This document shows positions 52,348-62,010 of a DNA stretch of 64,000 bases, in pieces; position 1 is the first letter of the stretch; the number at the start of each line of letters is the position of its first letter. Both the position numbers and the translations under genes were made by a program. The stretch comes from Paenibacillus mendelii (lineage in GTDB: Bacteria; Bacillota; Bacilli; Paenibacillales; Paenibacillaceae). The stretch is from positions 186,001 through 250,000 of the forward strand of contig NZ_JANHOF010000005.1 of the NCBI RefSeq assembly GCF_024498075.1, read 5' to 3'. The notes under the pieces were generated by a model. That model did not search any database. It saw only the letters and a program-made list of their open reading frames with translations, and was not told the DNA's origin.

Positions 52348-53238
52348 ATAAAGACAGTCGTCGAAATCAAGAAGCATAAACAGGCCTATGTATTGATGGC
52401 CCCGTATTTCATTATTTTCATAACGTTTACGGTTCTTCCGGTTGTGATGTCCCTGCTGCTCAGCTTTACGAACTTCAATATGCTGGAGCCGCCGACATGG
52501 GCGGGATGGTCGAATTTTACCCGTTTGTTCGTCCAAGATGATGTATTCATGCTGGCCTTGAAGAATACGCTGCTGTTCGCTGCGATCACAGGGCCGGTCA
52601 GCTACATGGCCTGCTTTCTGTTCGCCTGGCTGATCAACGAGTTTCCACCGAAGCTTCGCGCCGTGCTGACGCTCATCTTGTACGTGCCGTCGATATCGGG
52701 CAATACCTATTTGATCTGGCAGCTTCTGTTCGCGAGCGACAGCTACGGATTTGCCAATGCCTTCTTAATTAACTGGGGCTTCATTCTTGAACCGATCCAA
52801 TGGCTGCAGGATCCGCGTTATATGCTTGGCATTCTGATTATTGTACAGCTGTGGCTCAGCCTGGGAACCTCCTTCCTGGCCTTCATCGCCGGTCTGCAGA
52901 ATGTCGACCGCAGCTTGTATGAGGCCGGGGCGATCGACGGGGTTCGCAATCGATGGCAGGAGCTCTGGTTTATCACGCTGCCGGCGATGCGTCCGCAGCT
53001 GATGTTTGGAGCTGTTATCCAGATCTCCATTGCATTCGCCGTCGCAGAGGTATCGATGCAGCTGCTCGGATTCCCGAGCGTCGATTATGCGGCGCATACC
53101 GTTGTGACGCACTTGGTCGATTACGGTACGATTCGATTTGAACTGGGCTATGCTTCAGCCATCGCGACCGTACTGTTCTCGATTATGCTCCTGACCAACC
53201 TGATCATTCAGACCCTGCTGAAGAAGGTGGGCGATTAG
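52348..53238 (+). CDS. Carbohydrate ABC transporter permease (MalF type), non-canonical start
   Basis: A membrane protein of about 296 residues with six spans and the permease EAA loop at EAGAIDGVRNRWQELWFITLP. The earliest canonical start is TTG 52393, which has no ribosome binding site and would cut into the first helix (VLMAPYFIIFITFTVLPVVM). A GAGGGG site at 52336 points instead to ATA 52348, giving KTVVEIKKHKQAYVLMAPY, a normal family N-terminus. So the start codon seems to be ATA or ATC, or an ATG was lost by mutation. It pairs with the MalG-type gene 1 base downstream. Confidence 0.88.
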   Translation: MKTVVEIKKHKQAYVLMAPYFIIFITFTVLPVVMSLLLSFTNFNMLEPPTWAGWSNFTRLFVQDDVFMLALKNTLLFAAITGPVSYMACFLFAWLINEFPPKLRAVLTLILYVPSISGNTYLIWQLLFASDSYGFANAFLINWGFILEPIQWLQDPRYMLGILIIVQLWLSLGTSFLAFIAGLQNVDRSLYEAGAIDGVRNRWQELWFITLPAMRPQLMFGAVIQISIAFAVAEVSMQLLGFPSVDYAAHTVVTHLVDYGTIRFELGYASAIATVLFSIMLLTNLIIQTLLKKVGD

Positions 53239-53239
53239 C

Positions 53240-54106
53240 ATGAAGACACGAAAGTTAAAAGCAGGGAAGCGTCTAAACCGCTCATGGGGTATGGATATCG
53301 CGCTGTTCATTCTAATCGGCGGCGTGGCCAGCTTCATGGCGCTGCCGCTCGTGTTTACGATCAGCAACGCCTTCAAGCCTATTGATGAAATCTTTCAATT
53401 TCCGCCAAAGCTGATTGTCCGCAATCCGACATTCAAAAACTTTTCCGATCTGATCAATATCTTTTCTGACTCCTGGGTGCCGTTCTCCCGGTATGTGTTT
53501 AATACCTTCTTCATCACCATCACCGGGACGGTCGGCCATGTTATTCTGGCTTCGGCTGCCGCCTATCCGCTTGCGAAAATTAAATTTCCGGGCCGGAACA
53601 TCCTGTTCAGCATTGTGGTCCTGTCCTTGATGTTCACCTCTTATGTGACTCAGGTGCCAAACTACATGACCATCTCTTGGCTGGGTCTGATCAATACGCA
53701 TTGGTCGATTATTCTGCCCGCCTTCGGCATGACACTCGGATTGTATTTAATGAAGCAGTTTATGGAGCAAATACCGGATGCGCTGCTCGAGGCGGCAAAG
53801 ATTGACGGCGCCAGCGAATACCGGATTTTCTGGCAAATTATCATGCCGATTGTTAAGCCCGCATGGCTCACGCTTATCATCTTCTCGCTTCAAAACTTAT
53901 GGACGAGCGGGTCGGTCAAATATATCTACAGCGAGCAATTGAAAACCGTTGACTATGTATTCGGGCAGGTTGGAGCCGGTGGACTCGTCCGAACGGGGCC
54001 GATGTCGGCCGTTGCGCTGCTTATGCTGACGGTGCCCGTAACGGTGTTCATCGTGACGCAAAGCAATATTATTCAGACGATGTCCACATCGGGTCTGAAG
54101 GAATAA
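53240..54106 (+). CDS. Carbohydrate ABC transporter permease (MalG type)
   Basis: A 288-residue protein with six spans. LPLVFTISNAFKPIDEIFQFPP after the first helix and the EAA loop EAAKIDGASEYRIFWQIIMPI are typical of the MalG group. It begins 1 base after the MalF-type gene and so forms a heterodimer with it. Together they import the oligosaccharide caught by one of the two binding proteins just upstream. Confidence 0.94.
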   Translation: MKTRKLKAGKRLNRSWGMDIALFILIGGVASFMALPLVFTISNAFKPIDEIFQFPPKLIVRNPTFKNFSDLINIFSDSWVPFSRYVFNTFFITITGTVGHVILASAAAYPLAKIKFPGRNILFSIVVLSLMFTSYVTQVPNYMTISWLGLINTHWSIILPAFGMTLGLYLMKQFMEQIPDALLEAAKIDGASEYRIFWQIIMPIVKPAWLTLIIFSLQNLWTSGSVKYIYSEQLKTVDYVFGQVGAGGLVRTGPMSAVALLMLTVPVTVFIVTQSNIIQTMSTSGLKE

Positions 54107-54120
54107 CAGGGGGGAGCCGT

Positions 54121-56178
54121 TTGAGAAGAACGATAGCCGTACTATTCATCTTGACGTTCTTGGCCGGGTTGGCAGCTCCTGTATCCGCCGAACCGAAGGG
54201 CAGCTACAACTACAACTATTGGGGTGAAGCAGTACCGTCACCAAGTCCTTATGTACTGGAACAGCTGGTAACGGGCAGGGACCTGGATATCGGCGCTTTC
54301 GCCACACCCCAGGACTTGTTCGTTAGCCAAGATAATCATATCTATGTCGCCGATACCGGCAATAACCGGATTGTCGTCCTGAATGACCAGCTTCAATTCG
54401 TGCGTGTCATCGAAACGTTCGATAACGCCGGCAAGCAAGATACGTTTAAGCAGCCGGAAGGCCTGTTCGTAGACGGGAAGGGCCGGATATATGTCGCAGA
54501 TACGCAGAATAGAAGACTTGTCGTACTGCAGCCGGATGGTACGCTCAATCGGATCATAAGTGAGCCGAAATCGATTCTGCTGAGGGCCGGCTTTCAATTT
54601 GCGCCGATCAAAGTGATCGTTGACCGGGCTGAGCGGATCTATGTCGTCAGCCGAGGATCATATGAGGGCATCATCGAGTTCGAATCGGACGGATCATTCA
54701 ATGGCTTTATCGGGACTAACCGGGTGCGGTTTGACCCGCTGGATTTGTTCTGGAAGCGAATCTCAACGAAAGCGCAGCGGGACCAGATGGAGCTGTTCAT
54801 CCCGCTGGAATTTAATAATCTCGATCTGGATGAGAACGGATTCATCTATACGACGACCTCGGAGGAGAATTCCGACCGGCCGCTCAAGATGCTTAATCCA
54901 TCGGGCGCCGACATTTTGCGGAGTAGAGGATACTTTCCGCCCAAGGGCGACATTAACACACTCAATATTGGAAGTACGCCGGGCAGCTCGATTCTTGTCG
55001 ATGTAGCTTCCGATGAAGGCGGCTTGTACAATGCGCTTGATTCCAAGCGGGGCCGGATCTTTACGTACGATAAAGACGGGAACCTGCTGTTTACGTTCGG
55101 CGAGCTGGGCAGTAAGCATGATACCTTCCGCACTCCCGCAGCCATTGATATGCTGGGCAATCGGATAATCGTTCTTGACAAGGATCACGGAAGAATCTCA
55201 TTGTTCGAGCCGACGCGCTACGGGAGCTTGATCCGGGAGGCCGTCATTTCGCTCTATAACGGCAAGTCGGATGAGTCGAGCAAAGCTTGGCGCCAGGTGC
55301 TTCAGCTCAATGCGAATTTCGAAGTCGGCTATATCGGCATCGGCAAATCGCTGCTGAAGGAAGGCGAGAACCGTGAAGCCATGACCTACTTCGAGCTCGG
55401 CAATAACCGTGAGTATTACTCGGAGGCGTTCAAGCGATACCGGAAGGAAATCGTAATTGACCGGTTCGGTTATATCGTAGCCGGTATTGCTGCCGCCGTC
55501 GTTCTCGGGTTCCTCGCGGTCAAGCTCGGACGCAGGCGTATGGCAGGGCGCCATTATGAGGAAATCGGCATCCTGAAAAATCCGTTCTACACGATGCTGC
55601 ATCCGTTCAACGGCTTCTGGGAGATGAAGTTCGAGAATAAAGGCCGGGTGAAGGTGGCGGTAGGCATTGTACTCCTGCTGGTTATCGTCACCATTATTAA
55701 GCGGCAGTACAGCGCTTTTATCGTCAACAATAACAACTTGTCCGACCTGAACAGCATCGACGAATTGAAGTATATCCTGCTTCCTTTCCTGCTCTGGTGC
55801 GTATCGAACTGGTCGCTTACCACGTTGATGGATGGAGAAGGCAAGTTCAAAGAGATCGTCATGGCGACCGGTTATGCACTCATGCCGCTCGTTATCCTCT
55901 ACATTCCACAGGTGCTGTACAGCCAGGTGATTACGGGTGAAGAAAGCTCGTTCTACTATTTGCTGGATGCGATTGCCCTGATTTGGTTTGTCGGGCTGTT
56001 GTTCGTCGGAACGATGACGGTTCATCAATACACCGCAGGCAAAACCATCGTTACGATGGTGCTTACGCTGGTCGTGATCGGAATTCTCATCTTCCTCGGC
56101 GTGCTCTTCTTCAGCATGATGCAGCAGATGATTAATTTCGTTACCTCCATCTATAACGAGCTGGCGTTCCGTGTTTAG
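54121..56178 (+). CDS. Secreted NHL-repeat/Yip1-type membrane protein
   Basis: TTG 54121, a few bases after GGGGGGAG, begins a signal peptide (RRTIAVLFILTFLAGLAAPV, cleaved near VSAEP). It has 685 residues. Residues 50-370 form NHL-type beta-propeller repeats (PQDLFVSQDNHIYVADTGNN, PEGLFVDGKGRIYVADTQNR). Residues 375-440 look TPR-like (LNANFEVGYIGIGKSLLKEG). A membrane helix at about 447 is followed by a Yip1-type region with several spans. The propeller faces outside. The role is unknown; a scaffold or sensor for the transporter is inference. The next gene starts about 41 bases later. Confidence 0.85.
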   Translation: MRRTIAVLFILTFLAGLAAPVSAEPKGSYNYNYWGEAVPSPSPYVLEQLVTGRDLDIGAFATPQDLFVSQDNHIYVADTGNNRIVVLNDQLQFVRVIETFDNAGKQDTFKQPEGLFVDGKGRIYVADTQNRRLVVLQPDGTLNRIISEPKSILLRAGFQFAPIKVIVDRAERIYVVSRGSYEGIIEFESDGSFNGFIGTNRVRFDPLDLFWKRISTKAQRDQMELFIPLEFNNLDLDENGFIYTTTSEENSDRPLKMLNPSGADILRSRGYFPPKGDINTLNIGSTPGSSILVDVASDEGGLYNALDSKRGRIFTYDKDGNLLFTFGELGSKHDTFRTPAAIDMLGNRIIVLDKDHGRISLFEPTRYGSLIREAVISLYNGKSDESSKAWRQVLQLNANFEVGYIGIGKSLLKEGENREAMTYFELGNNREYYSEAFKRYRKEIVIDRFGYIVAGIAAAVVLGFLAVKLGRRRMAGRHYEEIGILKNPFYTMLHPFNGFWEMKFENKGRVKVAVGIVLLLVIVTIIKRQYSAFIVNNNNLSDLNSIDELKYILLPFLLWCVSNWSLTTLMDGEGKFKEIVMATGYALMPLVILYIPQVLYSQVITGEESSFYYLLDAIALIWFVGLLFVGTMTVHQYTAGKTIVTMVLTLVVIGILIFLGVLFFSMMQQMINFVTSIYNELAFRV

Positions 56179-56219
56179 GGGCGCCTTGGAAGAAGCAGAA
56201 GAAGAAGGTGGGATATAAC

Positions 56220-58832
56220 GTGAGCAGACGTAATAAAGCGCTTCTTGGCATTGTTTGCGCCTGTTTAATCCTAGGCGGTTTCGCCGGGCTTCAATCGGCG
56301 GGGCAAGTGGCATCCCGGCAGGCTGGCGGCTCTTCGCCGGTTGATGCCGCTGACGCAGGAGCATTCGCCGAGCTGACAATGGCCGCAGGCAAGCAGGGCA
56401 AGGGAGTCGTTGCCACCGCAGCTTCTTCAGCCATCTCGGGAGCGGTTACGCCTCCCACGGCGGCTGAACTCCAGGCGCTTAGCGCGATGGAGCTTGCGGC
56501 GGAGAACAAGACGCTGATGCTGTACGTAAACCGGGAAACCGCTGAAATTGCGGTGAAGGATAAACGCGATGGCTATGCCTGGTTCTCGAATCCGGTCGGC
56601 CGGGATCAGGACTCGAAGGCGTCCCCTCTGTTCAAGGCGGAATCCGCTTCGCAAGTGCTGGTTTCGTATTTCAATGAGAAGGGCCAGATCAACAGCTTGA
56701 ACAGCTACAATGACAGTGTAATGAAGAAACAATTCACGATCGACAAGACGGAACACGGCCTCAAAGTGGTCTATCAGCTCGGTCATGTGTCCAAAGGCTT
56801 CGATAATGTCCCGTCTGTCATCGACAAGGATAGATTTGAAGAGGTGATCTTAAGCCGGATCTCCGAGGAGGATACACGGAGCAGTGTGGAATTCCGCTAC
56901 CGGTTCAATGAAGAAACGCAGCAGTACGAGATTCGCAAGCTCCAGGATTATGCACTGGAGGAGCTGTCCCAGGCGCTGGAGTCGATCGGGTATTCAGCCG
57001 AGGATGCGGCTAAGGACGCCGGTAACGGCAGCGGGGAAGCGGCATCCGCCGATAAACCCGAATTTACGATTCCGCTCGAATATGTCCTTGATGGCGATCA
57101 GTTGGTCGTGAAGATTCCAGCCTCGGAATTGACATACACGAAGACATACCCGATTGCTTCCCTGCATGTGCTGAAGCACTTTGGTGCGGCGGGCGAAGAG
57201 AAGGAGGGATATATCTTCGTACCCGACGGTTCGGGAGCGCTCATTCATCTCAATAATAAGCGTCTGAATGTCGAGCCGTATAACATGCCTATTTACGGGA
57301 AGGACGGAACGTTCGACGTCAAAGAGAAAACCCAGCGGAATGAAACCGCCCGCCTTCCGGTCTTCGGTATGAAGCAAAACGACCACGTCTTCCTGGGCGT
57401 GATCGAAAGCGGGGACGCAATGGCTGACATCACGGCAGATATTAGCGGGAGGAACGATTCCTTCAATACGGCTTCCGCGAAATTCCAGATCGTCTCTATG
57501 GATTTCTACACCCTGACCTCCGGGACGAAGACAAGCTCGGTTCCGATGTTTCAGACGAAAACCTATCAGGGCGATATCCAAATCCGTTACGCATTCTTAA
57601 GCGGGGATTCGGCCAATTATACGGGAATGGCTCGTCTGTACAGGAACTATCTGGTACAGGCCTACGGATTGGAGAAGGTTCAGTCGGCTGATGCACCGTT
57701 CCTGCTGGAGCTCATAGGTGCCTTCCCGAGGAAGAAATCGTTTCTGGGTATTCCCTATGAATCGACCGAATCGCTCACGAGCTATTCGGAGGCGGAGAGG
57801 ATGCTTCGCCAGCTGAAGGAGAATGGAGTCAATAGCATCGCCCTGCGTTACATCGGATGGTTTAATGGCGGTATCCGCCATGATCGCCCATCGGATATTG
57901 ACCTTGTCCGAGCACTTGGCGGCAAACGCGCATTCGAGTCGCTGGTTAGCTATACGAAGGAAAGCGGCATCGCGCTTTATCCGGATACGGCCCTGCTGCA
58001 GGCTTATGAGAAGCCAAGCCGGACTGCGTCATTCCTCGACCGGCAGACTGCTAAGATCTATGATTATGATCCGATTCATAATGTGAAGAATACAAGCGCC
58101 TTCTCGCATTATATCCAATCGGCTACGGGGCTGGACAAGCTGACGGATCAGTTTCTCGCAGACTATACGAAGCTTGGGATCGGCGGCTTATCTTTACGGG
58201 ATTTGGGCAGCGAAGTGAATTCCGACTTCGATCCGGATCATCCGATCAGTCGGCAGGATGCACTTCATGAGAGCGCGCAAGCCGCCGGGAAATTAAAAAA
58301 GCAGGTCGGGCAGCTGATGGTGAGCGGGGGAAATGCATACAGCTTGCCCTTTGCAAGCCATGTCGTTCATGCGCCGACGCAGAGCAGCGGAATTAATCTG
58401 GCCGATGAGGATGTTCCGTTCTATCAGATCGCGCTTCACGGCTACGTAGACCTGGCTGGAGCCCCCTTCAATATGGAAGAACGCCAAGATCCGCGTTATT
58501 CACTGCTCAAAGCTTTGGAAACGGGCTCGAATCTCTATTATCAGTGGAGCTACAGCCCCTCGTCCGACGTTAAGGATACGCCGTTTAACGATATGTATGC
58601 CCTCTATTATAAGGATTGGTTTGACGAAGCCGTCTCTCTTTATAAGGAGGCGAACAGCATCTTGAAGCAGGTTCGCGGCATGGCGATTACGGATCACCGC
58701 AAGCTGCAGCGCCATGTTGTCCAAACCACCTTCGAGGGCGGTACGTCGATTATCGTCAACTATAACAAAACCGCTGTACAGGTGAACGGTATTCATATCG
58801 ACGCCCGCAGCTATAAGCTGGGTGGTGAGTAG
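56220..58832 (+). CDS. DUF5696-type secreted protein, glycoside-hydrolase-like
   Basis: GTG 56208 and GTG 56220 are in frame; 56220 lies 7 bases after AGGTGGG and begins the signal anchor RRNKALLGIVCACLILGGFA. The product is 870 residues. After a linker comes a beta-rich domain (TLMLYVNRETAEIAVKDKRD), then a probable TIM-barrel half with LRYIGWFNGGIRHDRPSDID, GIGGLSLRDLGSEVNSDF and QVGQLMVSGGNAYSLPFA. As far as I know DUF5696 proteins accompany sugar ABC transporters in Paenibacillaceae and have no settled activity. Four genes of the cluster flank it without gaps, so it is probably a cell-surface glycan-active protein. Confidence 0.78.
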   Translation: MSRRNKALLGIVCACLILGGFAGLQSAGQVASRQAGGSSPVDAADAGAFAELTMAAGKQGKGVVATAASSAISGAVTPPTAAELQALSAMELAAENKTLMLYVNRETAEIAVKDKRDGYAWFSNPVGRDQDSKASPLFKAESASQVLVSYFNEKGQINSLNSYNDSVMKKQFTIDKTEHGLKVVYQLGHVSKGFDNVPSVIDKDRFEEVILSRISEEDTRSSVEFRYRFNEETQQYEIRKLQDYALEELSQALESIGYSAEDAAKDAGNGSGEAASADKPEFTIPLEYVLDGDQLVVKIPASELTYTKTYPIASLHVLKHFGAAGEEKEGYIFVPDGSGALIHLNNKRLNVEPYNMPIYGKDGTFDVKEKTQRNETARLPVFGMKQNDHVFLGVIESGDAMADITADISGRNDSFNTASAKFQIVSMDFYTLTSGTKTSSVPMFQTKTYQGDIQIRYAFLSGDSANYTGMARLYRNYLVQAYGLEKVQSADAPFLLELIGAFPRKKSFLGIPYESTESLTSYSEAERMLRQLKENGVNSIALRYIGWFNGGIRHDRPSDIDLVRALGGKRAFESLVSYTKESGIALYPDTALLQAYEKPSRTASFLDRQTAKIYDYDPIHNVKNTSAFSHYIQSATGLDKLTDQFLADYTKLGIGGLSLRDLGSEVNSDFDPDHPISRQDALHESAQAAGKLKKQVGQLMVSGGNAYSLPFASHVVHAPTQSSGINLADEDVPFYQIALHGYVDLAGAPFNMEERQDPRYSLLKALETGSNLYYQWSYSPSSDVKDTPFNDMYALYYKDWFDEAVSLYKEANSILKQVRGMAITDHRKLQRHVVQTTFEGGTSIIVNYNKTAVQVNGIHIDARSYKLGGE

Positions 58833-59729
58833 ATGCTCAAGAAACGATTAACGCTGGAACAGAATAGAGCGATGTGGGGCGTCATCTTCTGCGTCCCGCT
58901 CATGCTGGGCTTGGTCATGCTGTTCATTCTGCCGCTCATTCAGTCGTTCCGCTTCAGCTTGAGCTCCATCGAATTGGTGGAGGGCGGATTCTCCGTCATG
59001 TATGAAGGGTTCGAGAACTTTAACAGCTTGTTTACTTCCAATGCGGATTACCCGAGAGCACTGACGGAATCCGTCGTCAATATGGTCGTCAATGTGCCGA
59101 TTATCATTATCTTCAGCTTATTCGCCGCCGTACTGCTGAACCAGAAGTTCAGAGGACGCACGATAGCCAGAGCGATCTTCTTCCTGCCGGTTATTCTTGC
59201 ATCGAGCGCAATCGCGAACCTGGATATCAGCAGCTTTGTCGGGGGCGCAGTGGCTTCCTCCGGAGGAGGCGACGGAGGCGGAAATCTAATGCAGAGCTTC
59301 GAGCTGAAGAAGATGCTGCTTGAATCGGGAATATCACCGCTGCTTGTCGATTATGTAACCGGTGCGGTCGACCGTATTTATGAGATTATAAGCTCCTCCG
59401 GTGTGCAAATTCTCATTTTTCTGGCGGGGCTGCAGTCTATTTCTCCCTCCTTGTATGAAGCCTCACGGATCGAAGGGGCTACGGGCTATGAGATTTTTTG
59501 GAAGGTTACCTTCCCGATGCTGACACCGCTTGTACTGACTAATATGGTTTATTCCATCATTGATTCGTTCAGCCATAACAATATCAATCAGCTCATATCG
59601 GAGACGGCCTTCCGAACGTTCGACTTCGGATTAAGTGCGGCGATGTCATGGATTTACTTCGCTGTCGTAGGCATCATTCTGCTCCTATCGACCTGGCTGA
59701 TGTCGAGGAAGGTATTCTACTATGACTGA
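58833..59729 (+). CDS. Carbohydrate ABC transporter permease (MalF type), second pair
   Basis: A 298-residue permease starting immediately after the DUF5696 stop. It has six spans and the EAA loop EASRIEGATGYEIFWKVTFPM. A glycine-rich insert (GGAVASSGGGDGGGN) in the periplasm-side loop after the third helix is unusual. It pairs with the MalG-type gene 15 bases downstream, giving the cluster a second importer. Confidence 0.93.
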   Translation: MLKKRLTLEQNRAMWGVIFCVPLMLGLVMLFILPLIQSFRFSLSSIELVEGGFSVMYEGFENFNSLFTSNADYPRALTESVVNMVVNVPIIIIFSLFAAVLLNQKFRGRTIARAIFFLPVILASSAIANLDISSFVGGAVASSGGGDGGGNLMQSFELKKMLLESGISPLLVDYVTGAVDRIYEIISSSGVQILIFLAGLQSISPSLYEASRIEGATGYEIFWKVTFPMLTPLVLTNMVYSIIDSFSHNNINQLISETAFRTFDFGLSAAMSWIYFAVVGIILLLSTWLMSRKVFYYD

Positions 59730-59744
59730 CGGGAGGGAAGGAAG

Positions 59745-60698
59745 ATGAAAGGACCTGCCGCTTATGCCGAACAATTCGTCATCCAATACAATCCCGCGGA
59801 GAAAACGAAAAAATGGGGTTGGATTATCCTCCGCACGCTGCTTGTGACCGGTTTCTGCTTCATCATCTTGTTTCCATTGTTTCTCCGGCTGTCGGTTGCG
59901 TTCCGGAGCAAGGTTGATATTTACGACCCGACAGTCCTCTGGATTCCGAAGCATTTTACATTGGATAATTTGAAGATTGCGATTGAAACGACGCATTACT
60001 TCTCAACGCTGCTTAATACGCTTCTCATTTCGAGCGGCACGACGCTCATTCAATTAGCGGCTTGCGCCTTGGCGGCGTATGCCTTCGCACGGCTGAAGTT
60101 TAGAGGCAGCGGCCTGCTGTTCGGGATGGTTATCTTTACGATTGTCGTTCCGCCGCAGACGATTATGATTCCGCTCTACTTAACGTATCGTTACTTTGAT
60201 TTCTTCGGGCTGGTCGGTTTGTTTTCCGGCAAGGAAAGCGTCAATCTGATTGACACGTTCTGGCCCTTCTTAATTTCGTCCGCGACCGCAATGGGACTGA
60301 AGAACGGGCTTTATATTTATATTTTCCGCCAGTTTTTCAGAGGAATTCCCAAAGAAATCGAAGAAGCCGCATTGGTGGATGGGGCCGGGGTGTTCAAGAC
60401 CTTCTACCGCATTATGGTTCCGAACGCGATACCTGCGGTTGTAACGGTCCTGCTGTTCTCCTTCGTGTGGCAATGGAATGACAGCTATTACGTGTCCTTG
60501 TTCCTCAGCAAAGTGAAGGTGCTGTCTACAGGTCTGATGGACATGGGGGTTGCTATTGGTGCAGAACCGGATCCCGTGTATCAATCGATGCTGATGAATA
60601 CAGGCGTGCTCCTTACGATGGCTCCGCTGATTATCATGTATTTGTTTGTGCAGCGTTACTTTGTCGAGAGCGTGGAAAGAACTGGATTGGTCGGTTAA
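59745..60698 (+). CDS. Carbohydrate ABC transporter permease (MalG type), second pair
   Basis: A 317-residue permease with a longer cytoplasmic N-terminus than its paralogue at 53240. The EAA loop EAALVDGAGVFKTFYRIMVPN and the ending MYLFVQRYFVESVERTGLVG are typical of MalG-like subunits. Its start follows GGGAGGGAAGG. It forms the second heterodimer with the preceding gene. Its binding protein is probably one of the two encoded at 47868 and 49386. Confidence 0.94.
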   Translation: MKGPAAYAEQFVIQYNPAEKTKKWGWIILRTLLVTGFCFIILFPLFLRLSVAFRSKVDIYDPTVLWIPKHFTLDNLKIAIETTHYFSTLLNTLLISSGTTLIQLAACALAAYAFARLKFRGSGLLFGMVIFTIVVPPQTIMIPLYLTYRYFDFFGLVGLFSGKESVNLIDTFWPFLISSATAMGLKNGLYIYIFRQFFRGIPKEIEEAALVDGAGVFKTFYRIMVPNAIPAVVTVLLFSFVWQWNDSYYVSLFLSKVKVLSTGLMDMGVAIGAEPDPVYQSMLMNTGVLLTMAPLIIMYLFVQRYFVESVERTGLVG

Positions 60699-60754
60699 TC
60701 TCAGGCTGAGGCCTGGCTTGGATTCCTATTCCTATATCAGAGAGGGTGTACACC

Positions 60755-61789
60755 ATGGTGAAGGATGGACAGCTGCGAGGATTTCATATGCGATTCGGAT
60801 CGCATGAAGATGTGGGTAATTTGAAGAGGGTGATTCGCGATGCGTTGGTTCCGATGGGAGTTAACGTGTTGATCTTGGAGTGCAACACCTCGTTCGTATT
60901 CGAATCGCATCCTGAAGTATCCGGAGGAACGCTGAACAAGCAGGATGCCAGAGAGCTATCTGCGTTATGCAAAGCCAATGGCATACGGCTGATTCCGTTG
61001 TTCGATTGTCTGGGTCATCAAGGCTGGGGCGGGAGCCGCAATTCGCTGCTGCGGGCTCATCCTGAATTCGATGAAACGCCTCATGTTCCGGTAGATGCCA
61101 AGTGGCCGGAGTTCTATTGTCCGAGCTGGTGTCCGTCCCATCCGGCTATTAATCCGCTAGTCTTCGATCTGATGGACGAGCTGCTGGATGCTTTCGAAGC
61201 GGATGCGCTGCATGTGGGCATGGATGAAGTGTTCGCCATTGCCGATGAGCAGTGTCCGCGCTGCCGGGGGAAGAACAAGGCGGAGCTGTTTGCGCAGGCC
61301 GCCTGCGATTATTATGGACATCTCGTGCAGAAACGGAACGTTCAGATGCTGATGTGGGCCGATCGGCTGATCGATGCGGAAGGCATGGGCTATACGCAAT
61401 GGGATGGCGATATTTACGGCATATGGCCGGCGGTGGACCGCATTCCGAAGGATGTCATTCTATGCGACTGGCACTACGATAAGCTGGACGCCTATCCATC
61501 TGTGGGCCATCTACTGGATAAAGGATTCACGGTATGGCCTTCCAGCTGGAAAACACCGGATGCCGCGCTTGACCTGCTCGAGCAATCCGTGCGGCAAGCG
61601 AAGGAAAGGGATGCGCTTGACCGGATGCCGGGCATGCTGGTGACCGGATGGAATGCAACTGGGGAGAAGCTGGTTGCCGCTCTATTCGGCGAAGGCGATT
61701 TAGGCGAGGACCCTGGCGATATTCGGGGAATTGCGGCAACGCTCAAGACGGTGATGAAGAAGCTGGAGACAGATATTCATTCGATATAA
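60755..61789 (+). CDS. GH20-type beta-N-acetylhexosaminidase-like protein, cytoplasmic
   Basis: ATG 60755 lies 8 bases after GAGGG; GTG 60746 is less likely. It has 344 residues, one catalytic barrel without the GH20 N-terminal domain. HVGMDEVF holds Asp157/Glu158, the GH20 catalytic pair (family H-x-G-x-DE), and ECNTSFVFESHPEVSG resembles the first barrel strands. An ADEQCPRCRGK segment follows, reminiscent of a metal site. No signal peptide is present, so it would cleave imported N-acetylhexosaminides inside the cell. It ends the cluster and is followed by a strong terminator. Confidence 0.85.
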   Translation: MVKDGQLRGFHMRFGSHEDVGNLKRVIRDALVPMGVNVLILECNTSFVFESHPEVSGGTLNKQDARELSALCKANGIRLIPLFDCLGHQGWGGSRNSLLRAHPEFDETPHVPVDAKWPEFYCPSWCPSHPAINPLVFDLMDELLDAFEADALHVGMDEVFAIADEQCPRCRGKNKAELFAQAACDYYGHLVQKRNVQMLMWADRLIDAEGMGYTQWDGDIYGIWPAVDRIPKDVILCDWHYDKLDAYPSVGHLLDKGFTVWPSSWKTPDAALDLLEQSVRQAKERDALDRMPGMLVTGWNATGEKLVAALFGEGDLGEDPGDIRGIAATLKTVMKKLETDIHSI

Positions 61790-61799
61790 ATAGGAATCC

Positions 61800-61836
61800 A
61801 AAAAACCTAACGGCTTCTCGTTAGGTTTTTTATTTT
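61800..61836 (+). terminator. Terminator of the sugar-uptake cluster
   Basis: AAAAAACCTAACG / CGTTAGGTTTTTT, a perfect 13-bp stem with a 6-base loop, runs into TTTTTTATTTTG. Confidence 0.95.
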
Positions 61837-61954
61837 GTCCCCGATTGGCTGGAAATACTAGGACGATACGATACGGGTGCAGCTGTTCTCAAGCGCGTAC
61901 GCGGTGGTCATTGATATCAAAGGATATAAACCTATATTCGAAATTAATTATTAG

Positions 61955-61991
61955 TATTGTATTTACAATAGTGTGTGTCGTACAGTATAAT
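61955..61991 (+). promoter_or_regulatory. padR promoter with overlapping palindromic operator
   Basis: TTTACA (61962-61967), an 18-base spacer and TATAAT (61986-61991) form a good promoter. TATTGTATTTACAATA (61955-61970) is a perfect palindrome across the -35 box and fits PadR autorepression. Confidence 0.7.
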
Positions 61992-62010
61992 ATCTTCAGG
62001 AGTTGATCAT

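Noticed and set aside
55198-56379. 393-codon open frame on the minus strand
   Set aside because: It is antisense to the NHL-Yip1 and DUF5696 genes, has biased Arg/His/Gln composition and no ribosome binding site, so it is a shadow of the plus-strand codon pattern.
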